A DNA stretch of 15,474 nt from contig DASQUK010000286.1 in the NCBI GenBank assembly GCA_035641315.1, positions 1 to 15,474 on the forward strand, given 5' to 3'. Below, in pieces: positions 6,321 through 13,261 of this stretch. The stretch is from DASQUK01 sp035641315. GTDB taxonomy: Bacteria; Actinomycetota; Acidimicrobiia; Acidimicrobiales; VFJN01. A program made the position numbers and the translations under genes. How positions within the stretch are numbered: the first letter of the stretch is position 1; the number at the start of each line of letters is the position of its first letter. The notes beneath the pieces are model-generated. The model had not been told where the DNA came from. It saw nothing but the letters and a program-made list of their open reading frames with translations, and did not search any database.

Positions 6321-6778
6321 CTGCCTGATGATCTGTCGTGCTGCACCACCAGCTTGGGAACCGCACCAGCTGTGCCGTTGACGGGCAGCGACCTGCGGGC
6401 GGAGGTTCCTCACTCGACCTCGACGGGCCAGGTGAGGACTCGGCGTGTGGCCCGTCTGTGGCCCGGGCGATCTGACACCGGGTTGGTCCGAGCGGGCGAT
6501 CCGACAGGCGAGGCCCGCACGTACCGAATCCTCTTTGTGTCAAGCGCGGGTTTCCGCGGTCGGTGGGGCGCGTCGAAGACGGCGCTCGGGTTCTCGAGCG
6601 GCAGGGGTTCTAGGGTCGTGTTGGGTCCGGGAGTGGCTTATCCGAAGAGTCGGCTGTCGTGGGGTGCGAGGCCGGCCACGCTGGATTCACGAGTCGTCCC
6701 CGCGTTGTCCTCCCGGGCCCGCGGTGGCCGGCGACGGCGAGACCGGGGCTGGGCCCGGCGCGGCTGTCCGCCGCGGTC
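6321..6778. other. Non-coding region between the SnoaL-like pseudogene and the IS110 transposase
   Basis: It contains repeat copy B (6350-6466) and then about 300 bp that should include the downstream end of the IS110-type element. No credible ORF is seen. IS110 elements lack long terminal repeats, so I cannot set the element boundary here. Confidence 0.5.
6350..6466 (+). repeat. Repeat copy B: second attachment-like region
   Basis: Same orientation and same order as copy A (4304-4420): CAGCTTGGGAACCGCACC, then ACGGGCCAGGT, then GTGTGGCCCGTCTGTGGCCC. Both copies span 117 bp although the intervening bases differ. Unlike copy A, it lacks the T arm and acceptor end of the tRNA; only the anticodon-loop part is present. 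This is what an element-side or second-element attachment site would look like. Confidence 0.6.
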
Positions 6779-7804
6779 TTAGGTGTCGGCGAGAAGCTGC
6801 CGGTAGATGACGTCGCTGATACGCCGCTTGAGGACCCGCATCGCTTGCTTCTTGGTCTTGCCCCTGGGCCAGCTTGCGTGCGTAGTAGACGCGGCCGGGG
6901 TGATCGTGGGCGATCTGGGTGAGGGCTGCGGTGTGGATGGCGTGGTTGATCTGCCGGTCGCCTCGGGGTTGAGCCGGTGGCGGGCCTTGGGACCCGAGGA
7001 CGCTTCAATGGGGGCGGTGCCGTTGTGGCGGGCGTAGTGCCCGGCGGTCGGGAACCGGCGGATATCGCCGCTGTGTCCGAGGATGATCGCGGCGCCGATC
7101 GGTCCGACGCCGTACAGGTCGATGACTGTCGTCTTGGACGCATCGACGGCGGTGACGGTCCGGACCCGGATGTCGACAAGGGCCTGGTCCAGGGCTTCTA
7201 GTTCGGTGACGAACTGGCGACAGGTGGCGACCCGCTCGGCGGTGATCGGGTCGCTGATAGCCACGCCGGCCAGGAGTTCCACGGCCCTGCCGGTGCTGAG
7301 AGACCGATCGGTGCCGCCCTCGATGAGCAGGCACAGCAGGGCATGGAGGCGGCACACGCTGCGGGTGCGTTGGGCGGTGAGCTGGTGGTAGCGGTTCGCC
7401 AGCAGCCGCAGCACGACGCGGTGTTCGCTGTCGGCGCCCACGGTGTTCAACGTGGCGTTGCGGACAGCGACGATGGCAGCGGAGCGGGCGTCGGTGGGGT
7501 CGGTCTTGTCGATCCGGCCGGTGTCCATCAACCGGACCCGGGCGGAGAGCTTCGGGGGTACGTCGACGACGTGCTCGCCCGCTCCGACAAGCTGCTGGGC
7601 CAGGAGCGCACCCATGCCGGTGGCGCCCTCGATCGCCCACCGGCGGGGCTCGAACCGAGCGGCCCACTCGAGGAGCCGTGCGCGTTGATGACGGTCGGCG
7701 GCGACGCGTAGTTCTCCGACGACGGCCTCGGAGGCGTCGACGGCGGTGGCGGTGTGGGACCCCTTGTGAGGGTCGATCCCGATGGTGATCGCGGTGTGCT
7801 CCAA
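6779..7804 (-). CDS. IS110-family transposase (DEDD), with two compensating frameshifts
   Basis: A 341-residue protein from a TTG at 7802-7804. The N-terminal RuvC-like DEDD domain shows D11 (GIDPHKGSH), E59 (WAIEGATGMG), D102 and D105 (DKTDPTDARSA). The C-terminal Transposase_20 region includes DLYGVGPIGAAIILG and ARHNGTAPIEASSG, and the end is KKQAMRVLKRRISDVIYRQL. Between RLNP and GKTKK about 35 residues are out of the ancestral frame (see findings). The next frame reads DRQINHAIHTAALTQIAHDH and RVYYARKLAQ, the expected family sequence. The ORF stays open because a lost C (run at 6965-6968) and an extra G (run at 6861-6864) cancel. The frame is open far upstream, but that part is not IS110-like. 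Start choice is by homology; no strong ribosome-binding site is visible. Confidence 0.85.
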   Translation of the reverse strand: MEHTAITIGIDPHKGSHTATAVDASEAVVGELRVAADRHQRARLLEWAARFEPRRWAIEGATGMGALLAQQLVGAGEHVVDVPPKLSARVRLMDTGRIDKTDPTDARSAAIVAVRNATLNTVGADSEHRVVLRLLANRYHQLTAQRTRSVCRLHALLCLLIEGGTDRSLSTGRAVELLAGVAISDPITAERVATCRQFVTELEALDQALVDIRVRTVTAVDASKTTVIDLYGVGPIGAAIILGHSGDIRRFPTAGHYARHNGTAPIEASSGPKARHRLNPEATGRSTTPSTPQPSPRSPTITPAASTTHASWPRGKTKKQAMRVLKRRISDVIYRQLLADT

Positions 7805-7930
7805 GCCTGAGGTGCAGTGGGTGGCGCCCCGGCGGGCAGACCTGATGTGGGGACTTGGTTGCCGTTCCTCTTTCGAGCCACGCCGGCGGCAGGACCCGAC
7901 CGACGGTCGCTTCGCTCGAAAGCCAACAAC
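7805..7930 (-). ncRNA. Leader of the IS110 transposase: possible bridge RNA region
   Basis: In several IS110 elements the non-coding DNA upstream of the recombinase encodes a bridge RNA that pairs with donor and target DNA. Here an 8-bp inverted repeat, TTTCGAGC (7871-7878) and GCTCGAAA (7914-7921), encloses a smaller hairpin CGACC-GAC-GGTCG (7897-7909). The structure is suggestive only; no donor or target loop has been matched. Confidence 0.3.
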
Positions 7931-8604
7931 TGTCGTGGCAGGGCATTCAGGAGACACGCCCGTCGGGATCCTCGACGCTACGAGCCCGTCGCGCCGTGCG
8001 TCCCATCCTCCATCAGGGCAATATGCGTTCGTGCCGCCGCCTGATCGCCGCTTCGTCGAAGTGCTGGCTGTTCGGGGTCCAGTGCCGATGATCGGTGGGG
8101 CTCCGGTGCTGGCCGGCGCAACGACCGCTGCGGTGGTGGTCCTAAGCGCAGCGGTCATGGTGGCGATCGTCGACGGCATGCGGGTCTGGCGCACCGGCCC
8201 CTAGCCGCATTGGTGTGAGGTGAATGACCGGGCGAGCGCTGCGGGACTAGCGCACTCATGGCCCCATCGAGCCGGCGCACGACAGCCGCAGCCGGCTTCA
8301 GCGGCGCTTAAGACGCGGGGTGTAGACACATCTCGTAGCGGCGTGGTGACCCCTGGGCGGCAACCTGGTTGCTTGGCCCTCGGCGAGCGTCCCGGAAGGC
8401 GGGGCCGGCGGTCCCGTAAGGCGAGAAGGCATTGGGGTGTCGACGTGACACCAACCGCAGCTTTGATGTTCTTGTCGCGTCGGACGGGCTGGCAGCATGC
8501 GCACATTGACCGGCCGTCGTCGAGACACCCGCCGGCCTGCCAGGCACGACCCGCCTGCAGACGCTCCTTGACCGGGGGCCCCTCACAGATAAGGAGACGG
8601 CGAG
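7931..8604. other. Poorly resolved stretch between the IS110 element and the PD40 gene
   Basis: It holds a possible small membrane-protein ORF (8088-8204) and, at 8300-8560 on the minus strand, a degenerate stretch that resembles the end of a TnpB gene (see findings). The last 20 bases hold the AAGGAG ribosome-binding site of the PD40 gene. Everything else appears non-coding. Confidence 0.35.
8088..8204 (+). CDS. Possible small single-pass membrane protein
   Basis: From an ATG at 8088 the frame reads MIGGAPVLAGATTAAVVVLS and AAVMVAIVDGMRVWRTGP (38 residues). A hydrophobic stretch of about 20 residues is followed by a short basic tail, as in a small type-I-like or tail-anchored membrane peptide. 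GC-rich third positions fit coding DNA. There is no good ribosome-binding site, and the frame extends upstream without a clear beginning, so it may be the broken end of a larger gene. No family recognised. Confidence 0.3.
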   Translation: MIGGAPVLAGATTAAVVVLSAAVMVAIVDGMRVWRTGP

Positions 8605-9549
8605 ATGAAAACCCAAACCAAGCTGGCGGTCGTCCTCGTCGCCCTACTGGGGGCCATGACGGCGGCGCCGGCGTTGGCCGCTCCCAGCGGCTACGGAGCA
8701 TGGTCTCCGGCGGTGCGAGTCGAGGCGACCCTGGGAACCCATCCGGACTTCAACGGACCGGCGCTCGACGGCTGCCCGTTCGTGTCGCGGGACGGGAAGA
8801 CCTTCTACATGGCCTCCAACCGGCCGGGCGGCCTCGGGGGCATCGACATCTGGGTGGCGACCCGCGAGGGCGTCAACGACCCCTGGGGAGCCCCGGCCAA
8901 CCTGGGACCCCCGGTCAACTCCGAGCACAACGACTTCTGCCCGACGATCTCCCGAGACGGGCATCTGCTCTATTTCGTCTCCAACCGCCCCGGCTTCTGT
9001 GGAGGGGACGACATCTTCGTCACCCGGCGCCTGCCCGGGGGCTGGGACGAGCCCGAGAACCTCGGTTGTGAGGTGAACGGCGGGGTCAATAGTGCCGCCA
9101 ACGAGGCGAGCCCCTTCCCGCTCCCCGAGCCCGGGGCGGGCCCCGTCCTGTACTTCTCGAGCACCCGCTCGGGAAACAGCGACATCTACCGGAGCGAGTC
9201 CCACGGCGGTGTCTTCGGACTGGCCTCGCCAGTTGCCGAGCTCAACAGCTCGGCGCAGGACGGGCACCCCAACCTGCGCCGAGACGGGCTGGAGATCTTC
9301 TTGTTCAGCAACCGGCCCGGAAGCCTGGGCAACGACATCTACTCGGCCACCCGCGACAGCACGGCCGATCCGTGGTCGACCCCGGTCAACCTCGGAGCCA
9401 ACGTGAACAGTGAGGCGTCAGAGACCCGGCCGTCGCTGTCTTGGGACGGGACGATGCTGTACTTCGGATCGACCCGACCTGGAGGCGAGGGCGATTCGGA
9501 CCACTACGTAACAACGCGCGAGATGCTCACCGGCCGAGGTATGACCTGA
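8605..9549 (+). CDS. Exported PD40/TolB-like beta-propeller protein
   Basis: A 314-residue protein with an N-terminal signal peptide (MKTQTKLAVVLVALLGAMTA, cleavage probably after ALA near residue 26). Five PD40 (WD40-like) repeats follow, each built on a 'S-x-DG-x-x-(L/F)-Y-(F/M)-x-S-(N/T)-R-P-G-(G)...D-I-(Y/W)' pattern: VSRDGKTFYMASNRPGG, ISRDGHLLYFVSNRPGF, a divergent copy ending YFSSTRSGNSDIY, RRDGLEIFLFSNRPGSLGNDIY and SWDGTMLYFGSTRPGG. Such propellers, known from TolB and OmpA-linked proteins, are extracytoplasmic ligand- or peptidoglycan-associated scaffolds; no catalytic domain is present. The ATG is preceded by AAGGAG with about eight bases of spacing. It may be co-transcribed with the small secreted protein 53 bp downstream. 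Confidence 0.88.
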   Translation: MKTQTKLAVVLVALLGAMTAAPALAAPSGYGAWSPAVRVEATLGTHPDFNGPALDGCPFVSRDGKTFYMASNRPGGLGGIDIWVATREGVNDPWGAPANLGPPVNSEHNDFCPTISRDGHLLYFVSNRPGFCGGDDIFVTRRLPGGWDEPENLGCEVNGGVNSAANEASPFPLPEPGAGPVLYFSSTRSGNSDIYRSESHGGVFGLASPVAELNSSAQDGHPNLRRDGLEIFLFSNRPGSLGNDIYSATRDSTADPWSTPVNLGANVNSEASETRPSLSWDGTMLYFGSTRPGGEGDSDHYVTTREMLTGRGMT

Positions 9550-9602
9550 AGTTGACGATGGGCCGCTACCTCGCCCATGCAGCCAACGGAAAGGGGAATG
9601 AC

Positions 9603-10013
9603 TTGAAACGACTATCAATCGGCGTGCTCGTTGCGGCATCCGCGCTGCTTGCGCTGGCTCCTCCGGGGGCTGCCGATCCGCCTAGCGAGATCAGTGTTGA
9701 AGAATCGTTCGACGACACCAATGTCTGCACCGGAGACCCGCAGACAGTGACCCTAGAAGTGACCTTCTTCGTCCACGATCACGACGGGCAGGTCACCGCT
9801 CGAGGCGAACGGACGCTCACGACGACTACCGGCTTTGCCGGCCACGGGACCTCGTCGTTCGTCATGAATGACCAGGTGGAGATATTCCGGTTCACCGACA
9901 TCCTCGCCAACGACGCAGGCGATCGCATCCGAGCCCGAGCCCTGTTCGTGCTCGACGTCTCTAACGACACCGTCAGGATCGACAAGTTCGAGCTGATCTG
10001 CCTCGGCGGCTGA
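9603..10013 (+). CDS. Small secreted hypothetical protein
   Basis: A TTG start at 9603-9605, five bases after an AAAGGGGA-like ribosome-binding site, gives 136 residues. The N-terminus is a signal peptide (MKRLSIGVLVAASALLALAP, cleavage likely after GAA near residue 24). The mature part is beta-rich (TVTLEVTFFVHDHDGQVTAR, RFTDILANDAGD, RARALFVLDVS) with only two cysteines (in TNVCTG and LICLGG) that could form a disulfide joining both ends. No family recognised; the fold is likely a small beta-sandwich. An ATG at 9598 in another frame stops at once, which supports TTG. It follows the PD40 gene on the same strand and is followed by a strong hairpin. Confidence 0.7.
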   Translation: MKRLSIGVLVAASALLALAPPGAADPPSEISVEESFDDTNVCTGDPQTVTLEVTFFVHDHDGQVTARGERTLTTTTGFAGHGTSSFVMNDQVEIFRFTDILANDAGDRIRARALFVLDVSNDTVRIDKFELICLGG

Positions 10014-10286
10014 TCTCTAGAGCTGATACGGGTCGAGGGTTGGCACCGACCGGGCGGCCGGCCGAGGCCGGACGTCGAGGCCGCCCACAGGCCGGCCGCC
10101 GGCCGCCGCCGGAGGCGGCGGCCCTTGATCCAGTAGAGGCGCATTCGGCAGCGCCGGACGGCGCCGAGCTGTCCGGATCCGGCTGATGCACGACATTCGG
10201 GTTTCAGCTGATGGTTGACAGTGGCCGTGATCGGCCTGCTGGCTGTACGTCGTTTGCGGGCGACGCACAGCTGGGGGGCGGGATCG
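10014..10286. other. Intergenic region between the secreted protein and the IS481-type remnant
   Basis: Contains the hairpin at 10101-10123 and a GC-rich stretch with many GGCCGG repeats. No gene is seen. The left end of the IS481/IS3-like element should be here, but I cannot define an inverted repeat. Confidence 0.4.
10101..10123 (+). terminator. Strong GC hairpin downstream of the secreted-protein genes
   Basis: GGCCGCCGCC (10101-10110) and GGCGGCGGCC (10114-10123) form a perfect 10-bp stem with a GGA loop, 88 bases after the stop of the small secreted protein. There is no T-tract, so it would be an atypical intrinsic terminator of the kind common in GC-rich actinobacteria. Confidence 0.55.
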
Positions 10287-10617
10287 GTGCTGGTGGAGTT
10301 GTCCGTTGTCGAGCAGCGTTATCGGGCGGTCCTGGCCGTGCTCGCTGGCGAGTCGGTCACGAACGTGGCCGCCCAGATCGGGGTGTCGCGCCAGACGGTG
10401 CACGCATGGCCTGGGCCGCTATCGAGAGGACGGCCTAGGCGGGCTGGTGGACCGGTCGCATCGGCCCGAGTTCTGTCCTCACCAGTGCCCTGTGGAGGTC
10501 GAGGCCGCGGTGTGTGAGATGCGCCGGGAGCATCCCCGGTTCGGCCCGCGTCGTCTCGCTCATGAGCTCGGCCGGGTGGGCATGGCACCGGTGCCTTCGG
10601 CGTCGACGGTGTATCGG
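10287..10617 (+). pseudogene. IS481/IS3-like transposase, N-terminal remnant, frameshifted and truncated
   Basis: From a GTG at 10287 or 10293 the frame reads VELSVVEQRYRAVLAVLAGE, then VAAQIGVSRQTVHAW, a helix-turn-helix of IS481/IS3-type transposases. After TGG an extra C (10410 or 10411) shifts the frame. The next frame continues LGRYREDGLGGLVDRSHRPE, PHQCPVEVEAAVCEMRREHP and RFGPRRLAHELGRVGM, and ends at PSASTVYR. These are the helix-turn-helix and 'HPRFG.RRL' segments before the DDE domain. The sequence breaks at about 10618, where the truncated IS110 transposase begins in opposite orientation. The whole DDE catalytic domain is missing. Confidence 0.82.
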
Positions 10618-11177
10618 GATCCCGCTCTCGGCCGCAGCGCGGCTGCAGTGGCTCCGAGATGAAAGCGCGACACGCCGCGGAAGCGTTCTCGCAGGTCATC
10701 AGACGCGGTGAAACCGAGATGGCGGATCTGGTTGAGCGTTTTGATCTTCGTCGAGCGAGTGCTGCGCTTGGCGACCACCAACGCCCTGATCGCTTCGACG
10801 TTGCCGTCACGGGTCTTGCCCGCACCCTGCGCTCGCCCGGACAACGCAGCGCGGGCGGCTTCGACCGCGTCGGCGGACTTGCCGGTCCGACGTCGCGTCT
10901 GGCGGTTCGGGCGGTCGACCTCGACCACCTCGACGCCCGCCGCGCGCAGGAACCGCGCGAGGCCGGCACCATAGGAGCCGGTGCCCTCCACCCCGACACG
11001 TGTAATCGTTCCGAACGAACTCAGCCAACCGAAGAGCTTGTCGTTGCCGGCTGCGGAGGCCTCGAAGCTCTCGACACCCAACAGCCCGCCGATGTCATCC
11101 AGCACGGCAGCGACGTGGACGTCGAGGTGGGTGTCGACGCCACCCGTGATCGGACGTGTGCCATCTACGATGGTCAT
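10618..11177 (-). pseudogene. IS110-family transposase, C-terminally truncated
   Basis: The ATG at 11175-11177 with AGAAGG seven bases upstream begins MTIVDGTRPITGGVDTHLDV. The N-terminal DEDD domain shows D15 (GGVDTHLDVHVAAV), E64 (GVEGTGSYGAGL) and GKSADAVEAARAAL with D103. It then reads ALVVAKRSTRSTKIKTLNQI and ends at about LRPRAGS (187 residues), where sequence of the IS481-like remnant takes over. About half of the usual 340-420 residues, including the whole Transposase_20 domain with its catalytic Ser, is lost. It is a different subfamily from the copy at 6779-7804 (GVDTHLD rather than GIDPHKG), so the two did not arise by local duplication. Confidence 0.85.
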
Positions 11178-11340
11178 CGCCATCCCTTCTCTCGCTAATG
11201 GTCAAGGGGTGGCACGCGCCGCCCACTCGTGTGCGGCGACGGTGTGATCTCCCTGCGCCAACAGGGAGATCCGCCGCACCTTCGCGGGTGGCGAGTACCA
11301 GTTGATGCGCTGGGCTCAAGCCGACCAATCGTTCTAAGGA
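11178..11340 (-). ncRNA. Left end of the truncated IS110 element with a structured, bridge-RNA-like leader
   Basis: Upstream of the transposase start there is a two-part stem: outer arms GTGCGGCG (11231-11238) and CGCCGCAC (11272-11279), a one-sided 7-base internal loop (11239-11245), inner arms GATCTCCCTG (11246-11255) and CAGGGAGATC (11262-11271), and a 6-base apical loop. All 18 pairs are perfect. Known IS110 bridge RNAs come from this position and contain stem-loops with internal loops that pair with donor and target DNA. The function here is inferred from position and shape. Confidence 0.45.
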
Positions 11341-11613
11341 CAGCCGACAGCGTCAGCCGATTCTCGAGTCAAGCCTTCACCCAGGCCCCGACCGTAGAGG
11401 GAAACGATCGCCCATCGGCGGACCCTCGATCGAACGGCACGCTCACATACTCCCTGCCGAATCGGGCGCGGCGAAGCGTTCACGGGTTCGGCACGCCTGG
11501 TCGCCGAAGTTCGTCAGCGCCCAGCGCCTATGGAATGCGACGGGATTCCGCTTCCTGACGTGTTGACTGCGGACGCCCCCTGGAGCGTTCTGGCAGGGCT
11601 CGCCGAGCAGTCC
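11341..11613. other. Intergenic stretch
   Basis: No convincing gene on either strand. It lies between the outer end of the IS110 remnant and the stop of the LLM oxidoreductase gene. The element boundary may be near 11340, where base composition becomes less extreme. Confidence 0.35.
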
Positions 11614-12525
11614 TCAAACGACGGGCTGCTCAATCGCGGCCTCGGTGCCGACGTGCTGCTGCCCGTCCAACGACTTGTTGGCTGGCCCGCGGGCCAAATG
11701 TCCAGCCAGTTCAGCTACGACCGGAGCGAGCGCGCCGGCGAAGTCGGCGCCGAAGACGAAGTTGGAGAAGGCGATCTCCTCCCGTCGCCGCTGGATCTCC
11801 TCGGCGGCCGCCGCCGGGTCATCCGGAAGTATCGCCAGGGAGTCCGCCGCGCGAAGCGCAGCAGGGTCGGTGTCGGGGGGCGCCATAAACGGCGCGACAG
11901 TGTCGCCGATCACCGGCACGTGGAGCGCGAGTTCGACGTCGCGGATGGCGCGGAAGTCGCGTACCAGCCGCGCGACTTCGACCCGAGGCTCACCCGGCAA
12001 CAGTGCGAAGGTGACCGTATCTGCGAGGTCGGCCGCCAGCGCCTGGGCCTTCGGCCCGCGCACGGCCATCACCACCGGCGTGTGAAGGTCGGGGCCGTCG
12101 AGATCTCGCAGCGCCGACACGGTCTCACGCACCTGGGCCAACCGCTCCCTCGGTGGTACGACGGGCAGTCCCAGTTCGCGGAGTTCGTCTTCGATCCCAG
12201 GCCTGCCGGTGCCGACGCCCATCTCGAAGCGACCGTCAGTGAGCACCGACAGCGAGTGCGCTTCCCACGCGGTGCTCCAAGCCGGGCGCAGCGGGGAGGC
12301 ATACACCCAAGTCCCCACCCGCAAGTCGGCAAGGCCGGCCGCGACGGCAAGCGTGGGGCCAGGCGCCGGCTGCCATTGCGGGACATCGGGCATCAGAAGC
12401 GTCGAGTAGCCGCTGTCGGCGATACGGCGCACCCGATTTCGCCACGTCGGCAGGTCAGTTGTGAGCGGGGCAACGACCCCGAATCGGAACGGTCTGGTTC
12501 CGCCAGTTGCCGTCGAGTCGGTCAT
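11614..12525 (-). CDS. LLM-class (luciferase-like, probably F420- or FMN-dependent) oxidoreductase
   Basis: A 303-residue protein with the TIM-barrel pattern of the bacterial luciferase superfamily. FRFGVVAPL is strand 1, RRIADSGYSTLLMPDVPQW is the 'A..E..GYd' element, and PGPTLAVAAGLADLRVGTWV is the strand-4 region with 'AA.T..LR.GT.V'. LSVLTDGRFEMGVGTGRPG is the 'DGR.ElGvGaG' motif near residues 93-111, and DRE-type residues follow in EDELRELGLPVVPPRERLAQ. Many actinobacterial members use F420; this cannot be decided from sequence. The ATG at 12523-12525 has only a weak AGGAA upstream. It is the last gene of a minus-strand cluster with two RibD-C/DHFR-like reductases, so the three may act on a shared or similar substrate or simply be co-regulated. 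Confidence 0.88.
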   Translation of the reverse strand: MTDSTATGGTRPFRFGVVAPLTTDLPTWRNRVRRIADSGYSTLLMPDVPQWQPAPGPTLAVAAGLADLRVGTWVYASPLRPAWSTAWEAHSLSVLTDGRFEMGVGTGRPGIEDELRELGLPVVPPRERLAQVRETVSALRDLDGPDLHTPVVMAVRGPKAQALAADLADTVTFALLPGEPRVEVARLVRDFRAIRDVELALHVPVIGDTVAPFMAPPDTDPAALRAADSLAILPDDPAAAAEEIQRRREEIAFSNFVFGADFAGALAPVVAELAGHLARGPANKSLDGQQHVGTEAAIEQPVV

Positions 12526-12631
12526 CGTTCCTGTTCTTTCGTTACGTCACGGTCGCCGTCGAGGGGCAGCCTGCTCACCGGTCATGTCGCGTTGGCGCGA
12601 GATGGGCGCGGCCGAAGTGGGTGCGGATTGC

Positions 12632-13192
12632 TCAGGTCTGGTTGCGGTAGCGGAGGTATACGACGCCGCTGGTGAACCGGCGCTCGTCAACCAGCTCGAG
12701 CTCGGCGCGCGTGTCCCTCGGCAGCGCCGGCTTGCCTCCACCGACGACTACGGAACGGATGAACAGGTGGCATTCATCGATTAGCTCTGCCTTGAACGCA
12801 TGTGCCGCGAGGTTCGCTCCGCCGACGGTCAGATCAGTGGTGGCCGACCGCTTCATGTCGCCCACTGCGTCGGGGTCGAAGCTGCGCTCGAGCCGAGTCC
12901 TGGCTGTCGACGCAGCCTGCAGGGTCGTGGAGTACACGACCTTGTCCGCCGCCTGCCAGACCTTCGCGAAGTCGGCCATCGGCTCCGACTGCGCGGCCAG
13001 GGTGGCATCGGTCTCCCAGACGGCCATCGTCTCGTACAGTCGCCGCCCGTAGAGGTACGTGCCGACAGAGCGCACGAGATCGGTGATGAAGGCGAAGACC
13101 TCCTCGTCGGGCGCGGTCCACTCGAAACTGCCGCTTGCGTCCTCGATGAAGCCGTCAAGAGACACGTTGGCTATGTAGATGAGCTTCACCAT
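12632..13192 (-). CDS. Dihydrofolate reductase family (RibD C-terminal type) protein, second of a pair
   Basis: A 186-residue protein starting MVKLIYIANVSLDGFIEDAS, the hallmark of the DHFR/RibD-C family ('SLDG' binds the nucleotide cofactor). GTYLYGRRLYETMAVW matches the 'lG...y..m..fW' element, KVVYSTTL a central strand, and TTDLTVGGANLAAHAF the NADPH-binding 'GG..l...l' loop. LIDECHLFIRSVVVGGGKPA and the C-terminal FTSGVVYLRYRNQ complete the fold. Members are NAD(P)H-dependent reductases of mostly unknown substrates. The ATG at 13190-13192 is chosen because family similarity begins there; the frame is open to 13240. It lies 69 bp after a second family member on the same strand; the two proteins are clearly diverged. 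Confidence 0.85.
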   Translation of the reverse strand: MVKLIYIANVSLDGFIEDASGSFEWTAPDEEVFAFITDLVRSVGTYLYGRRLYETMAVWETDATLAAQSEPMADFAKVWQAADKVVYSTTLQAASTARTRLERSFDPDAVGDMKRSATTDLTVGGANLAAHAFKAELIDECHLFIRSVVVGGGKPALPRDTRAELELVDERRFTSGVVYLRYRNQT

Positions 13193-13261
13193 GTCGCTAC
13201 ACCAGGCCGCCGAAGAATCTGGTCTCGACGAGCCTGCCATGGCGCGCAGGTCCTGGCGACA

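Noticed and set aside
5913..8025. Exact 14-base repeat ATCAGGGCAATATG at 5913-5926 and 8012-8025
   Set aside because: One such match in 15 kb is not unlikely by chance, and the flanks share nothing.
11530..12675. 381-codon plus-strand frame over the LLM oxidoreductase
   Set aside because: Antisense shadow of a gene with clear family motifs.
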